The translations under genes and the position numbers were made by a program. Of a stretch of 37,653 bases of DNA, positions 8,130 through 16,560 are shown one piece after another. The notes beneath the pieces were generated by a model. That model made no database searches and was not told the origin of the DNA. It was given only the letters and a program-made list of their open reading frames with translations. Source of the stretch: Corynebacterium sp. UBA2622 (GTDB taxonomy: Bacteria > Actinomycetota > Actinomycetes > Mycobacteriales > Mycobacteriaceae); assembly GCF_002339505.1 (NCBI RefSeq), contig NZ_DDJO01000021.1:1-37653 (forward strand). The letters run 5' to 3'. Position 1 is the stretch's first letter. Each line of letters begins with the position of its first letter.

Positions 8130-9281
8130 CTACGTGCTGTAGGCGGAATTGATCTCCACGTAGGCGTGGGAGAGGTCGGTGGTGCGCACCGTCGCGCGTC
8201 CCGGGCCGCCGGTGCCCAGGTTCACCAGCACGTCGATGTCCGTGCCCGTCAGATCGACCTCGCGCGCGCCGGGGGCGCCGGTGGAGTCGATGCACACGGG
8301 CTGGCCGTTGAAGCTGACGCTGATGTGCTCTGGGTCCATCTCCGCATCGGCCATGCCGACGGCGGCGAGGGTGCGGCCCCAGTTCGGATCGGAGCCGAAC
8401 ATGGCGCATTTGAACAGGTTGTCACGCCCGATCGTGCGCGCCGCGTTGCGCGCCTGGTCGTCGCTGCCTGTCCCCTCCACCGTGATGGAGACGCGCTTGG
8501 TCACCCCCTCGGCATCGGCCTGCATCTGCGCCGCGAGATTGGAGCACACCTTGTGGATGGCCGCTTCGATCTCGGCCTGCGAGGGCACTACACCGCTCGC
8601 TCCGTTGGCCATCGCGATGACCGTGTCGTTCGTGGATGTCGAACCGTCGATGTCGAGTGTGTCGAAGGTGAGGGCGGTGGCCTTGCGCAGGGCCTCGGAA
8701 AGAGAGGCGCTGCTAACCGACGCGTCCGTGGTGACGCACACGAGCATTGTCGCCAGGGAGGGAGCCATCATGCCGACGCCCTTCCCCATCGCCCCCACGG
8801 TCCACCCGTCGCCTCTGAACGAGGCCTCCTTGGCCACGGTGTCGGTGGTCATGATCGCGCGCGCGGCGGCAGCCCCGTTGTCACCCAGTCCGCCGGCAAG
8901 CTCGGCGATGCCGGCGCGAACCTTGTCCATCGGCAGCAGCTCCCCGATCAGACCCGTGGAGCACACTGCGACATCGCCTGCGCCGAGTCCGAGCGCGTTC
9001 GAAGCGAGTTCCTGTTCCTCCTCGGCGTCGATGTCACCCTGCCTGCCGTTGCAGGCGTTGGCGTTGCCCGAATTGAACAGGACCGCTTTCAGCTCACCGT
9101 CCTCCACGGCGCGACGGGAAACCTTCACGGGCGAGGCGACAACGCGGTTGCGGGTGAACACGGCCGCGGCGTTGAACTCGGGGCCCTCGTTGAGCACAAG
9201 GGCCATGTCCGGGTTGCCGGAGGGTTTGATGCCGGCGGTTGTGGCGGCGGCTGAGAAACCCCGGGGGGTGGTGACCGTCAT
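8130..9281 (-). CDS. argJ: Glutamate N-acetyltransferase / amino-acid acetyltransferase (ornithine acetyltransferase)
   Basis: This enzyme transfers acetyl from N-acetylornithine to glutamate, closing the acetyl cycle; bifunctional members also use acetyl-CoA. It has 383 residues. ArgJ proteins self-cleave in front of a nucleophilic threonine, and the motif KGVGMMAPSLATML contains the expected site at Ala177/Thr178. The oxyanion-hole pair STG is at about 108-110 and the C-terminal NSAYST end is typical. The start ATG has a strong AAGGAG Shine-Dalgarno. It lies 37 nt after argC. No separate argA is visible, consistent with the recycling pathway. Mono- versus bifunctionality cannot be read from sequence alone. 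Confidence 0.96.
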   Translation of the reverse strand: MTVTTPRGFSAAATTAGIKPSGNPDMALVLNEGPEFNAAAVFTRNRVVASPVKVSRRAVEDGELKAVLFNSGNANACNGRQGDIDAEEEQELASNALGLGAGDVAVCSTGLIGELLPMDKVRAGIAELAGGLGDNGAAAARAIMTTDTVAKEASFRGDGWTVGAMGKGVGMMAPSLATMLVCVTTDASVSSASLSEALRKATALTFDTLDIDGSTSTNDTVIAMANGASGVVPSQAEIEAAIHKVCSNLAAQMQADAEGVTKRVSITVEGTGSDDQARNAARTIGRDNLFKCAMFGSDPNWGRTLAAVGMADAEMDPEHISVSFNGQPVCIDSTGAPGAREVDLTGTDIDVLVNLGTGGPGRATVRTTDLSHAYVEINSAYST

Positions 9282-9318
9282 GGGCGGGTCTCCTTCGTTT
9301 GGATGCGGTCTCGGGCGG

Positions 9319-10362
9319 CTAGGGGGCGACGCCGACAGTGGGAAGGCCAGCGGTTTCGTCCCATCCGAGGGCGAGGTTCATGCACTGTACGGCCGCACCG
9401 GCGGTGCCCTTCGTGAGGTTGTCGATGGCCGCCGTCACCAGCAGCTTGCCCGCCGCCTCGTCCACTTCGGCCTGGAGGTGGCACATGTTGGACCCGACGA
9501 CGTTCTGGGTCTCCGGCAGGACACGCTCCGGCAGAACGCGGATGAAGGGCTCACCGCGGTAGAAATCCGCGTAGGCGGCGCGTATCCGTTCCGTCGTCAC
9601 ACCGCCCGTGACCGGCGCCGTCACCGTGGTGAGGATACCGCGCGGCAGGGGTGCGAGAACCGGCGTGAAGCTGACGCTGACCGGGCGGTCCGTGACCTCC
9701 GCTATGTTCTGCGCGATCTCCGGGGTATGCCGGTGGCGCCCCGCGGTGTTGTAGGCCCGCAGGGAGCCCATGGTCTCGGATCCGAGCATCTGCACCGAAG
9801 CCTTCTTGCCCGCGCCGGAGACCCCGCTGACGGAAACGACGGTGAGATCGGGCTCCGCCAACCCCAGCGCAACGGCGGGAAGGGCGGCCAGAGTCGCTCC
9901 GGTGGGAAAACAGCCCGGGACGGCCACCCGGGTCGCGGAGGCGATCCGCTCCCGGTGTCCTGGCATCTCGGGAATGCCATAGGGCCAGCATCCGGCGTGC
10001 TTTCCGCCGTAGTAGCGGGTCCATTCTCCCGCGTCACGCAGGCGAAAATCCGCGGCGCAGTCGAGGATCAGTACGGAATCGGGAAGCTCGCGCGCGATCT
10101 CGGCTGAATGGCCGTGGGGCAGGCCGAGGAAAACCACGTCGTGGCCCTCCAGGACCTCGGCCGACGTGGGTTCGATGACGCGGTCGGCCAGCGGAGCGAT
10201 GTGGGGCATGAGCGTGGCGACGTCCTGCCCGGCGTTGCTGTTGCCCGTCAGCGCGCCGATTTCAAGCTCCCCCGATTGGAACCGGGGGTGGCCGAGGAGG
10301 AGCCGGAGGATCTCTCCCCCGGCGTACCCGGTGGCCCCGGCCACCGCTACTTTCACTGTCAT
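9319..10362 (-). CDS. argC: N-acetyl-gamma-glutamyl-phosphate reductase
   Basis: This NADPH-dependent enzyme reduces N-acetylglutamyl phosphate to the semialdehyde. With the ATG at 10360-10362 it has 347 residues. It carries the dinucleotide-binding AGATGYAGGE (about 9-18) and the catalytic cysteine in VAVPGCFPTGA (Cys151). The start is uncertain by two codons: ATG has AAGGA only 1 nt upstream, whereas the GTG at 10354-10356 would have the same AAGGA at an ideal 7 nt and still gives the family-like MKVAVAGATGYAGGE. It is the first arg gene, 37 nt after pheT, with an ArgR-like operator and -10 in between. Confidence 0.95.
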   Translation of the reverse strand: MTVKVAVAGATGYAGGEILRLLLGHPRFQSGELEIGALTGNSNAGQDVATLMPHIAPLADRVIEPTSAEVLEGHDVVFLGLPHGHSAEIARELPDSVLILDCAADFRLRDAGEWTRYYGGKHAGCWPYGIPEMPGHRERIASATRVAVPGCFPTGATLAALPAVALGLAEPDLTVVSVSGVSGAGKKASVQMLGSETMGSLRAYNTAGRHRHTPEIAQNIAEVTDRPVSVSFTPVLAPLPRGILTTVTAPVTGGVTTERIRAAYADFYRGEPFIRVLPERVLPETQNVVGSNMCHLQAEVDEAAGKLLVTAAIDNLTKGTAGAAVQCMNLALGWDETAGLPTVGVAP

Positions 10363-10375
10363 ATCCTTGACCGTA

Positions 10376-10406
10376 CGCAATTATGCGCGATTCTGCAAGT
10401 TATGCA
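10376..10406 (-). promoter_or_regulatory. Candidate ArgR operator and argC promoter
   Basis: Two near-copies of one motif occur in tandem: GCAATTATGC at 10377-10386 and GCAAGTTATGC at 10395-10405 (plus strand). The first sits within the inverted repeat CGCA-ATTA-TGCG. Both resemble the AT-centred, TGCA-flanked ARG boxes of ArgR. On the minus strand the first copy contains CATAAT (10385-10380), a good -10 that would start transcription about 10 nt before the argC start. The second copy covers the pheT stop codon (10400-10402). Repression by occluding the -10 is inferred. Confidence 0.55.
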
Positions 10407-12907
10407 CGCATCTCCGCGCCAAACTTCTCCCGTGCGGCCTCCGCCGCCGACATGCGCGCCTCCGAGGCCTCGGCTTCGGTCAGCGTGCGGTCCGGCGCAC
10501 GGAAGACGAGCCCGAACGCCAGGGACTTTTTCCCCTCCCCCAGCTGCGCGGAGCGGTAGACGTCGAAAAGCGTGACTCGCTCCACAAGCTCTCCGGCACC
10601 CTCCTCCACGGCCCTCCGCACCGCCTCGGCGGGGACCTCCTCGTCCACGACGAGGGCGATGTCCTGGTTCACCGCCGGGAAAGCGGAAAGAACGGGCGCG
10701 GGAAGGTTCTCGTCGAAGGGCAACGCTGAAAGGTCGATCTCCATCGCGCAGGTCCGGGCGGGCAGCTCGAGGGTCTCCAGAACCTGGGGATGCAGTTCAC
10801 CGGCGTACCCGACGACGCGGCCGCCGACGCTGAGCGCAGCGCAGCGCCCGGGGTGCCACGGCAGGTGCTCCGCGGACTCCACGTCGAGCCCGACACCCGC
10901 CGCGCGCGCCACCACGCGGGCGGATTCGATGGCATCGGCCCAGGTGTAATCCCGCCCCTGGCCCCACGGGCCATCAAGCTCGCTGGCGCCGATGGCGACC
11001 GTGGCGGCGTGCAGGTTCTGCTCGGGCAGGGACTCGATGAGCTCCGCGATCGTCGCCGCGTCCGGCTTCGCGGTCACGGCCGGCAGCGGCGAGCGCTCGC
11101 CGCGCTTGAACGCCACCTGGGCGACAGAGAACAGGGAAAGGTCCCGCCGGCCACGGGCTACGTTGCGCCCCACGGCCTCGAGCATGGACGGCAGGAGCGT
11201 GGTGCCGAGGACCCCGTAGTCGTTGTCCAGCGGGTTCTGCACACGCACGGTGTTGCGTCGCGGGTCGTCGGCGCCGAGGCCCCATTTGTCGAAGACGTCG
11301 TTGGCGATGAACGGTGTGGGAATGACCTCCACATAACCGGAGTACGCCAGAGCGTGGGTCACGGCCCGGCGGCGCTTCTGCACGGGCGAAAGCCCACGGC
11401 CCCCGCGGGGCGTCGGGAGGATCGAGGGGATGGCGTCGAGGCCCTCGAGGCGCACGATCTCCTCGACCAGCTCCACCGGCTTGTTCAGATCGCCGCGCCA
11501 CGTCGGCGGGGTCACACGCAGCACCTCACCGTCGGCGACGACGGAGCAGCCGACCTCCTCGAGGCGGCGGCGCACGGTTTCCGCGCTGTAGTCGACGCCG
11601 ACAAGCTCGGACGGGCGGCTGGCTCGCATGGTGATGGTGCCACGCTGCGGCACCTCCCCCACCAGGGTGCGGCCGGGGGAGACGGTTCCGCCGGCGCAGT
11701 CGACGAGGAGGGCGCAGGCGAGATCGAGTGCCACCTCAACGATGGCGGGGTCCACACCGCGCTCGAAACGTCGTGACGCTTCGGAGCTGAGCTTGTGCCG
11801 GCGTGCGGTGCGCGCGACGGTGAGCTCGTCCCACGTCGCCGCCTCGAAGTACACGTTGGTGGTCCCGGAGGAGATCTCGGACCTGGTGCCACCCATGACA
11901 CCCGCCAGCGACTGGATGCCGGAGTCATCGGAAATGACCACGTCACCGGGGGTGAGGATTCGCACGGTGTGATCGAGCGTCTCAAATTTCTCACCGCCCG
12001 CGGCGTTGTGCACGCGCAGGGCACCGCTGATCTGATCGGCATCGAAGGCGTGCATCGGCTGGCCGAGCAGGAGCATGACGTAGTTGGTCACGTCGGTCGC
12101 GGCGTTGACGGAGCGGATGCCGCAGAGCATCAGCTCGCGCTGCAACCAGAACGGCGCGGGGGCGGAGGGGTCGATCCCCTCCACCTTGCGCAGGCCGAAA
12201 CGCTTCGCTTTGGTGGATGACTCGACCTGGACGTCGATGAGCGCACCACTCGCGGCGGGTACGCCGGAGACATCCACACCGCTCAGCACCGGCTCGTCCG
12301 CCATGTCCCGGTATTCCAGACCGAATGCTGAGGCGATCTCACGCGTCAGACCTCGGGCAGACAGGGCGTAACCACGGTCAGGAGTGATGTTGACGTCGAA
12401 GATGGTGTCGTTGAGCCCGAGGCCCGCGCGGGCATCGTCACCGGGTGCGCCGAAGACCTCCGGCAGCGTGATGATTCCCTCGCTGCGCGCGGTCATGCCG
12501 AGCTCGGCGGCGGAGGCCATCATGCCGTTGGAGATGTGGCCGTAGGTTTCGCGGGCGGCAATCTTGAACCCGCCCGGCAGCTCGGCACCCGGCAGAGACA
12601 CGACCACCAGGTCACCCTCGGCAAAGTTGCGCGCCCCGCAGATGATGCCCTGCGGGTCCCCGGTGCCGTTCGCCTGGCCGACGTCGACCTGGCAGTAGCG
12701 GATGGGCTTCTTGAACCCGGTGAGCTCCTCAATCTTGAGAACGCGGCCGACCACGAGCGGCCCGGTGGTCTCGGGCAGGGGTGCGTACCCCTCCGTCTCG
12801 AAGCCGACGCGGACAAACCCGGAATCGAGTTCCTCCGGCGTGACCTGCCAATCATCGTTTCCTGCGCGACGCAGGAGGGTGGTGATCCAGTTGTGCGAAA
12901 TCAGCAT
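10400..12907 (-). CDS. pheT: Phenylalanyl-tRNA synthetase beta subunit
   Basis: This is the beta subunit of the (alpha-beta)2 PheRS. The 835-residue length is normal. Regions in order are a tRNA-binding EMAP-like domain (about 40-155), B3/B4 editing domain (about 210-370), B5 DNA-binding-fold domain (about 410-485), the catalytic-like core, and a C-terminal ferredoxin-fold anticodon-binding domain (about 735-832, starting near LSAFPAVNQDIALVVDEEVP). The start ATG has GGAG 9 nt upstream. It lies 23 nt after pheS, forming the pheST operon. The terminal codons double as part of the argC operator. Confidence 0.97.
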   Translation of the reverse strand: MLISHNWITTLLRRAGNDDWQVTPEELDSGFVRVGFETEGYAPLPETTGPLVVGRVLKIEELTGFKKPIRYCQVDVGQANGTGDPQGIICGARNFAEGDLVVVSLPGAELPGGFKIAARETYGHISNGMMASAAELGMTARSEGIITLPEVFGAPGDDARAGLGLNDTIFDVNITPDRGYALSARGLTREIASAFGLEYRDMADEPVLSGVDVSGVPAASGALIDVQVESSTKAKRFGLRKVEGIDPSAPAPFWLQRELMLCGIRSVNAATDVTNYVMLLLGQPMHAFDADQISGALRVHNAAGGEKFETLDHTVRILTPGDVVISDDSGIQSLAGVMGGTRSEISSGTTNVYFEAATWDELTVARTARRHKLSSEASRRFERGVDPAIVEVALDLACALLVDCAGGTVSPGRTLVGEVPQRGTITMRASRPSELVGVDYSAETVRRRLEEVGCSVVADGEVLRVTPPTWRGDLNKPVELVEEIVRLEGLDAIPSILPTPRGGRGLSPVQKRRRAVTHALAYSGYVEVIPTPFIANDVFDKWGLGADDPRRNTVRVQNPLDNDYGVLGTTLLPSMLEAVGRNVARGRRDLSLFSVAQVAFKRGERSPLPAVTAKPDAATIAELIESLPEQNLHAATVAIGASELDGPWGQGRDYTWADAIESARVVARAAGVGLDVESAEHLPWHPGRCAALSVGGRVVGYAGELHPQVLETLELPARTCAMEIDLSALPFDENLPAPVLSAFPAVNQDIALVVDEEVPAEAVRRAVEEGAGELVERVTLFDVYRSAQLGEGKKSLAFGLVFRAPDRTLTEAEASEARMSAAEAAREKFGAEMRA

Positions 12908-12930
12908 GATGTGTGTCTCCTACGCCTGTC

Positions 12931-13977
12931 TTAGGCCTGTACGCCGAACGGAATGGTGAAACGGACGTCGCCCTCGACCATGTCGCGCATGTCGGTCAGC
13001 CCGTTGCGGAACTGCAGGGTGCGCTCCAGGCCCATCCCGAAGGCGAAACCGGAGTACTCCTCGGGGTCGACACCGACTGCCCGCAGGACGTTCGGGTTGA
13101 CCATGCCGCAGCCGCCCCACTCGATCCAGCCGGCGCCGCCCTTCTTGTTCGGGAACCACACGTCAACCTCTGCGGAGGGCTCGGTGAAGGGGAAGTAGTT
13201 GGTGCGCATGCGGGTCTTCGTCCCGGGCCCGAAGAGAACACGGGCCAGGTGGTCGAGGGTGCCGCGCAGGTGGGCCATCGTCAGGCCCTTGTCGACGGCC
13301 AACCCCTCTATCTGGTGGAACACGGGCGTGTGCGTCGCGTCCAGCTCGTCGGTGCGGAACACGCGGCCCGGGCAGGCGATGTAGACCGGCACGTCACGCT
13401 CGAGCATCGTGCGCACCTGCACGGGGGAGGTGTGCGTACGCAGGACCTGCTTGGAGCCCTCCTCGCCCACGTAGAAGGTGTCCTGGAGGGTCCGGGCGGG
13501 GTGGTCGGGGATGAAGTTCAGGGCGTCGAAGTTGAAGTACTCGGCCTCGACCTCGGGGCCCTCGGCGATCTCCCACCCCATGCCGACGAAGATATCCGCG
13601 ATCTGCTCGCTCAGAGCGGTGATGGGGTGCATTGCGCCCACCTGGGTGCGGGTGCTGGGCAGAGTGACGTCCACCTTTTCCTCGCGCAGCTGCTGCTCGC
13701 GGTACTCCGCCTCACGGACGGCGCGGACGGTGGCGTACTCCTTCTCCACCCGTCCGCGCGCCATGTTCACCAGCCGCCCGGCATCCTTGCGCTGATCCTT
13801 GGGCAGCGAACCGAGGGCGCGACGGGCTTGGGGCAGAAACGCCTGCTCGCCGAGGTGCTGCCGGTGGGCTTCCTCCAGCGCGGGCAGATCCGCCGCAGCA
13901 GAGAAGGCCGCGATGGCCGCATCGGCGGCCTCGTTGAGAGACTGCTCGGTTAGTTGGACGTCGGGGGTGTCGGACAC
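12931..13977 (-). CDS. pheS: Phenylalanyl-tRNA synthetase alpha subunit
   Basis: This is the catalytic class II subunit of PheRS. It has 348 residues. An N-terminal coiled-coil arm (about 1-95) is followed by the class II core with motif 2 around PGRVFRTDELDATHTPVFHQ (203-222) and motif 3 around GFAFGMGLERTLQFRNGLTD (310-329). The start is GTG (13975-13977) with a GGAAGGGA Shine-Dalgarno 5-6 nt upstream. A -10 (TATGCT, 14025-14030) lies about 50 bp upstream. First gene of the pheST unit, followed by the arg cluster. Confidence 0.97.
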   Translation of the reverse strand: MSDTPDVQLTEQSLNEAADAAIAAFSAAADLPALEEAHRQHLGEQAFLPQARRALGSLPKDQRKDAGRLVNMARGRVEKEYATVRAVREAEYREQQLREEKVDVTLPSTRTQVGAMHPITALSEQIADIFVGMGWEIAEGPEVEAEYFNFDALNFIPDHPARTLQDTFYVGEEGSKQVLRTHTSPVQVRTMLERDVPVYIACPGRVFRTDELDATHTPVFHQIEGLAVDKGLTMAHLRGTLDHLARVLFGPGTKTRMRTNYFPFTEPSAEVDVWFPNKKGGAGWIEWGGCGMVNPNVLRAVGVDPEEYSGFAFGMGLERTLQFRNGLTDMRDMVEGDVRFTIPFGVQA

Positions 13978-14024
13978 GCTCGTCCCTTCCAGTGACTCGG
14001 CATTGTGACGTAAAAGTGATCCCC

Positions 14025-14030
14025 AGCATA
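14025..14030 (-). promoter_or_regulatory. Predicted pheST -10 element
   Basis: Minus strand TATGCT in the context GGGTATGCTGGGG matches an extended actinobacterial -10. It would give a leader of about 40 nt before the GTG of pheS. No clear -35 is seen in the GC-rich sequence upstream (14041-14100). Confidence 0.5.
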
Positions 14031-14252
14031 CCCGCGCCCACTCCCCCGCCCGCCGGGAGGTCGCGGCGTCCCCGGGTCGGCCCCGGCGGCCGCCAACTCA
14101 TACAGCAAACGTTCAGAAAAGTGTCGGTAGCTTCACCCCGTCTTCCCCGTCTCCCCGTGGCCCACCCCCACCGTCGGTGCAGCGCAGCACCCTAACCTCT
14201 CCTTCACATCACCCGCTCACCCGCTTTCCGCGGGACACCGAAAGGACACATT

Positions 14253-15221
14253 ATGGCTCATCTATTCGAGGGCCGCGCCCTCCACCGCCCGGACGAGGAT
14301 GTCGAGGATCAGGGCCTCGCCTTCGACCTTGCCACCATCGACGCCCGCGTCTCGCGGCGGCGCCTGCTCGGCATCCTCGGGGTCGGCGCCGGCTCTGTCG
14401 CGCTCGCCGCCTGCGCCCCCTCGGGTGCTGGCGCGGGTACCACCGCTCCGGCAACGGCCACGTCTGCGGCCGCCGCCCTGGCGGAAATGAAGACCGAAAC
14501 CGCCGGGCCGTACCCCGGGGACGGCTCGAACGGTCCCGACGTGCTGGAAAAGGTCGGAGTGGAGCGCCGCGACATCCGCGGCTCCATCGGCGGGGGCGCG
14601 ACGGCGAGCGGCATTCCGCTCACCCTGAGAATGAACATCGTCGACATGGTCAACTCCAACTCGCCCATGGCGGGCGCCGCCATCTACGTCTGGCACTGCA
14701 ACGCCGAGGGCAAGTACTCCATGTACTCCACGGGATTGGAGGACGAGACCTACCTGCGCGGTGTCCAGGTCACCGGTGACGACGGGTCCGTCGAGTTCAC
14801 CACCATCGTCCCCGGCTGCTACGACGGCCGCTGGCCGCACATCCACTTCGAGGTCTTCCGCTCGGTAGACGACATCACCGACTCCACCAAGGCCATCCTC
14901 ACCTCGCAGATCGCCGTGCCGGAGAATGTGGCCGCGTCCGTCTACGCCACGGGCAACTACGGCGACTCCACTGCCAACCTGAACAAGGTGAGCCTGACCA
15001 CCGACAACGTGTTCTCGGACGGCTGGGAGCAGCAGCTGCCCACCGTCAGCGGGGGAACCCAGGCGGGCTACGAGTTCAGCATCGACATCCCGATCGACAC
15101 CACCACGGCCAACAGTGGCGGGGCCATGCCAGGCGGGCCCGGAGACGCGCCCGGGGGCACCCCTCCGATGGGAGGGACCCCGCCGATGGGGGGCACGCCG
15201 CCGGAACCGCCGAGCAGGTAG
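14253..15221 (+). CDS. Tat-exported intradiol dioxygenase-like lipoprotein
   Basis: This 322-residue protein has the intradiol ring-cleavage dioxygenase fold, whose cytoplasmic members oxidatively cleave catechols. An unusually long N-region is followed by a twin-arginine signal (SRRRLLG, 34-40) and a lipobox LAAC (51-54), so it is probably exported folded by Tat and lipid-anchored at Cys54. The non-haem iron site appears intact: Tyr155 (GKY), Tyr190, His196 and His198 (RWPHIHF), with Arg193 in the catalytic-arginine position. The tail is Gly/Pro-rich with three GGTPP hexapeptide repeats (301-318). The start ATG has GAAAGGA upstream. No catechol-pathway neighbours are visible, so the substrate is unknown. 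It stands alone on its strand and converges on the trmH-type gene with a 3-nt gap. Confidence 0.88.
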   Translation: MAHLFEGRALHRPDEDVEDQGLAFDLATIDARVSRRRLLGILGVGAGSVALAACAPSGAGAGTTAPATATSAAAALAEMKTETAGPYPGDGSNGPDVLEKVGVERRDIRGSIGGGATASGIPLTLRMNIVDMVNSNSPMAGAAIYVWHCNAEGKYSMYSTGLEDETYLRGVQVTGDDGSVEFTTIVPGCYDGRWPHIHFEVFRSVDDITDSTKAILTSQIAVPENVAASVYATGNYGDSTANLNKVSLTTDNVFSDGWEQQLPTVSGGTQAGYEFSIDIPIDTTTANSGGAMPGGPGDAPGGTPPMGGTPPMGGTPPEPPSR

Positions 15222-15239
15222 GGGCTACCCCTCCGGCGG
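15207..15239. terminator. Possible bidirectional hairpin between convergent genes
   Basis: An outer inverted repeat CCGCCG (15207-15212) / CGGCGG (15234-15239) encloses an inner stem GGTAG-GGG-CTACC. It covers both stop codons of the dioxygenase-like and methyltransferase genes. There is no T-tract on either side, so the terminator role is uncertain. Confidence 0.35.
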
Positions 15240-16043
15240 GAACAGCGCCTTGGAGGACTCCCACATGCACATCGCGGCGGCCGTTGCCAGGTTGAGCGAC
15301 TCCGCACTGCCGCGGATCGGGATGGACACCCTGTAGTCCGCGGAAGCCACCAACTCAGCCGGCAGTCCGTGCGCCTCATTGCCGAACAGCCACGCGGTGG
15401 GCTCACCCAGACGCTCCCCCGCCTCGCCCAGGGGGACCTCCCCGTCCATCGTTGTCGCCGCGAGCTTCAGGCCCGCCGCGCGCAGCTGACCCATCGCGTC
15501 CGCCACGTTGCGCTCGCGGGCGACAGGAACGTGGAACAGCGAACCCGCGGAGGCGCGCACCGCCTTGCCCGACTCGGGGTCCACCGTGTCGCCCGCGAAG
15601 ACGACGGCATCCGCCCCGCACACGTCCGCGATGCGGATGAGAGTCCCGGCGTTGCCCGGGTCGCGGGTGCCCACCCCCACCGCGACAAACCTCGGCCTCC
15701 CGCGCAAGACCGAGCCGAGGGTCCACAGCACCGGGGTGCACACCGCGAAGATGCCGGTGGAGTGCACGGTGTCCGCGAGGTGAGCCGCGGCCCTGTCCGT
15801 GATCGCGTGCGCGTAGACGTTCATGTATTCGGCGGTGGTGAGGATCTCGTCGAACTCCGCAGCCGCGCGCTGCGTGACGAAGACGTCGGTCGCGGCCCCG
15901 GTGGCCACCGCGGCCTCCACCGAGTTCGCCCCCTCGGCCAGGAAACGCCCGACTTTGCGACGCCCCTGCGCCCTGTTCAGCTTCGCCGCGTTGACGATAC
16001 GGGGGGTGCGCTCGGTGAAGGGTTCGGAGAAGTCGACGGCCAT
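15225..16043 (-). CDS. TrmH/SpoU-family RNA 2'-O-methyltransferase
   Basis: This SAM-dependent SPOUT methyltransferase probably methylates a ribose in 23S rRNA. It has 272 residues. The N-terminal substrate-binding L30e-like domain (about 10-105) includes KVGRFLAEGANSVEAA. SPOUT motif 1 is DPGNAGTLIRIAD (128-140, with Asn131 and Arg137), motif 2 AWLFGNEAHGLP (217-228) and motif 3 VSIPIRGSAESLNLATAAA (239-257). The start at ATG 16041-16043 is preferred: a TATCCT -10 lies 8 nt upstream, which predicts a leaderless mRNA, and the longer in-frame reading would lie across that promoter. It follows rplT on the same strand but a hairpin separates them. Substrate position (for example rlmB- versus tsnR-like) cannot be decided here. 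Confidence 0.9.
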   Translation of the reverse strand: MAVDFSEPFTERTPRIVNAAKLNRAQGRRKVGRFLAEGANSVEAAVATGAATDVFVTQRAAAEFDEILTTAEYMNVYAHAITDRAAAHLADTVHSTGIFAVCTPVLWTLGSVLRGRPRFVAVGVGTRDPGNAGTLIRIADVCGADAVVFAGDTVDPESGKAVRASAGSLFHVPVARERNVADAMGQLRAAGLKLAATTMDGEVPLGEAGERLGEPTAWLFGNEAHGLPAELVASADYRVSIPIRGSAESLNLATAAAMCMWESSKALFPPEG

Positions 16044-16051
16044 GGTGGTAC

Positions 16052-16057
16052 AGGATA
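16052..16057 (-). promoter_or_regulatory. Predicted leaderless -10 of the TrmH-family gene
   Basis: TATCCT on the minus strand ends 8 nt before the ATG (16043), so transcription should begin at or next to the start codon. No Shine-Dalgarno sequence is visible. Confidence 0.45.
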
Positions 16058-16075
16058 CGCGCCGGGCATACGAGA

Positions 16076-16111
16076 ACGCCCGCCGCACGCGGTGAAGCGC
16101 GGGGCGGGCGT
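16076..16111 (-). terminator. Hairpin terminating infC-rpmI-rplT
   Basis: On the minus strand a perfect 9-bp stem, ACGCCCGCC (16111-16103) / GGCGGGCGT (16084-16076), with further partial pairing of CGCGC and GCGTG inside, follows the rplT stop by 15 nt. The downstream sequence TCTCGT is only weakly T-rich. Confidence 0.55.
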
Positions 16112-16126
16112 CGTGAAGGGTGGAGC

Positions 16127-16510
16127 TTAGGCAGCCTTGGGGGCGTTGACATCCTCCGGGAGGGCGTTCTTGGCGATCTCGCAGATCGCGGAGAAAGCGG
16201 CGAAGTCGTTGACCGCGAGCTCGGCAAGGATCTTGCGGTCGACCTCAACCTCGGCCAGCTTCAGGCCGTGGATGAGGCGGTTGTAGGTGATGTCGTTCAT
16301 GCGGGCCGCGGCGTTGATGCGCTGGATCCACAGCTTGCGGAACTCGTTCTTGCGCTGGCGGCGGTCGCGGTACGCGTAGGTCTGGGAGTGGAGCCACTGC
16401 TCCTTGGCCTTGCGGTACAGGCGGGAGCGCTGGCCGCGGTAGCCCTTGGCGGACTTGAGGATTGCGCGGCGCTTCTTCTTGGCATTGACTGAACGCTTAA
16501 CACGTGCCAT
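16127..16510 (-). CDS. rplT: 50S ribosomal protein L20
   Basis: Large-subunit assembly protein of 127 residues, standard length. It has the highly basic N-terminal extension MARVKRSVNAKKKRRAIL and the globular core around INAAARMNDITYNRLIHGLK. The start ATG is preceded by AAGGAAG at 8 nt. It is the last gene of infC-rpmI-rplT, 50 nt after rpmI. In several bacteria L20 represses this operon by binding its mRNA; whether it does so here is unknown. Confidence 0.97.
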   Translation of the reverse strand: MARVKRSVNAKKKRRAILKSAKGYRGQRSRLYRKAKEQWLHSQTYAYRDRRQRKNEFRKLWIQRINAAARMNDITYNRLIHGLKLAEVEVDRKILAELAVNDFAAFSAICEIAKNALPEDVNAPKAA

Positions 16511-16560
16511 GAGTCATACTTCCTTGTCTGGATCGTTCGGTTGTTTAACTTCGGGCAGTG

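Noticed and set aside
15121..15220. GGTPPM coding repeat as a mobile or satellite element
   Set aside because: It is an in-frame low-complexity tail of three hexapeptides in the dioxygenase-like protein, not a dispersed DNA repeat.
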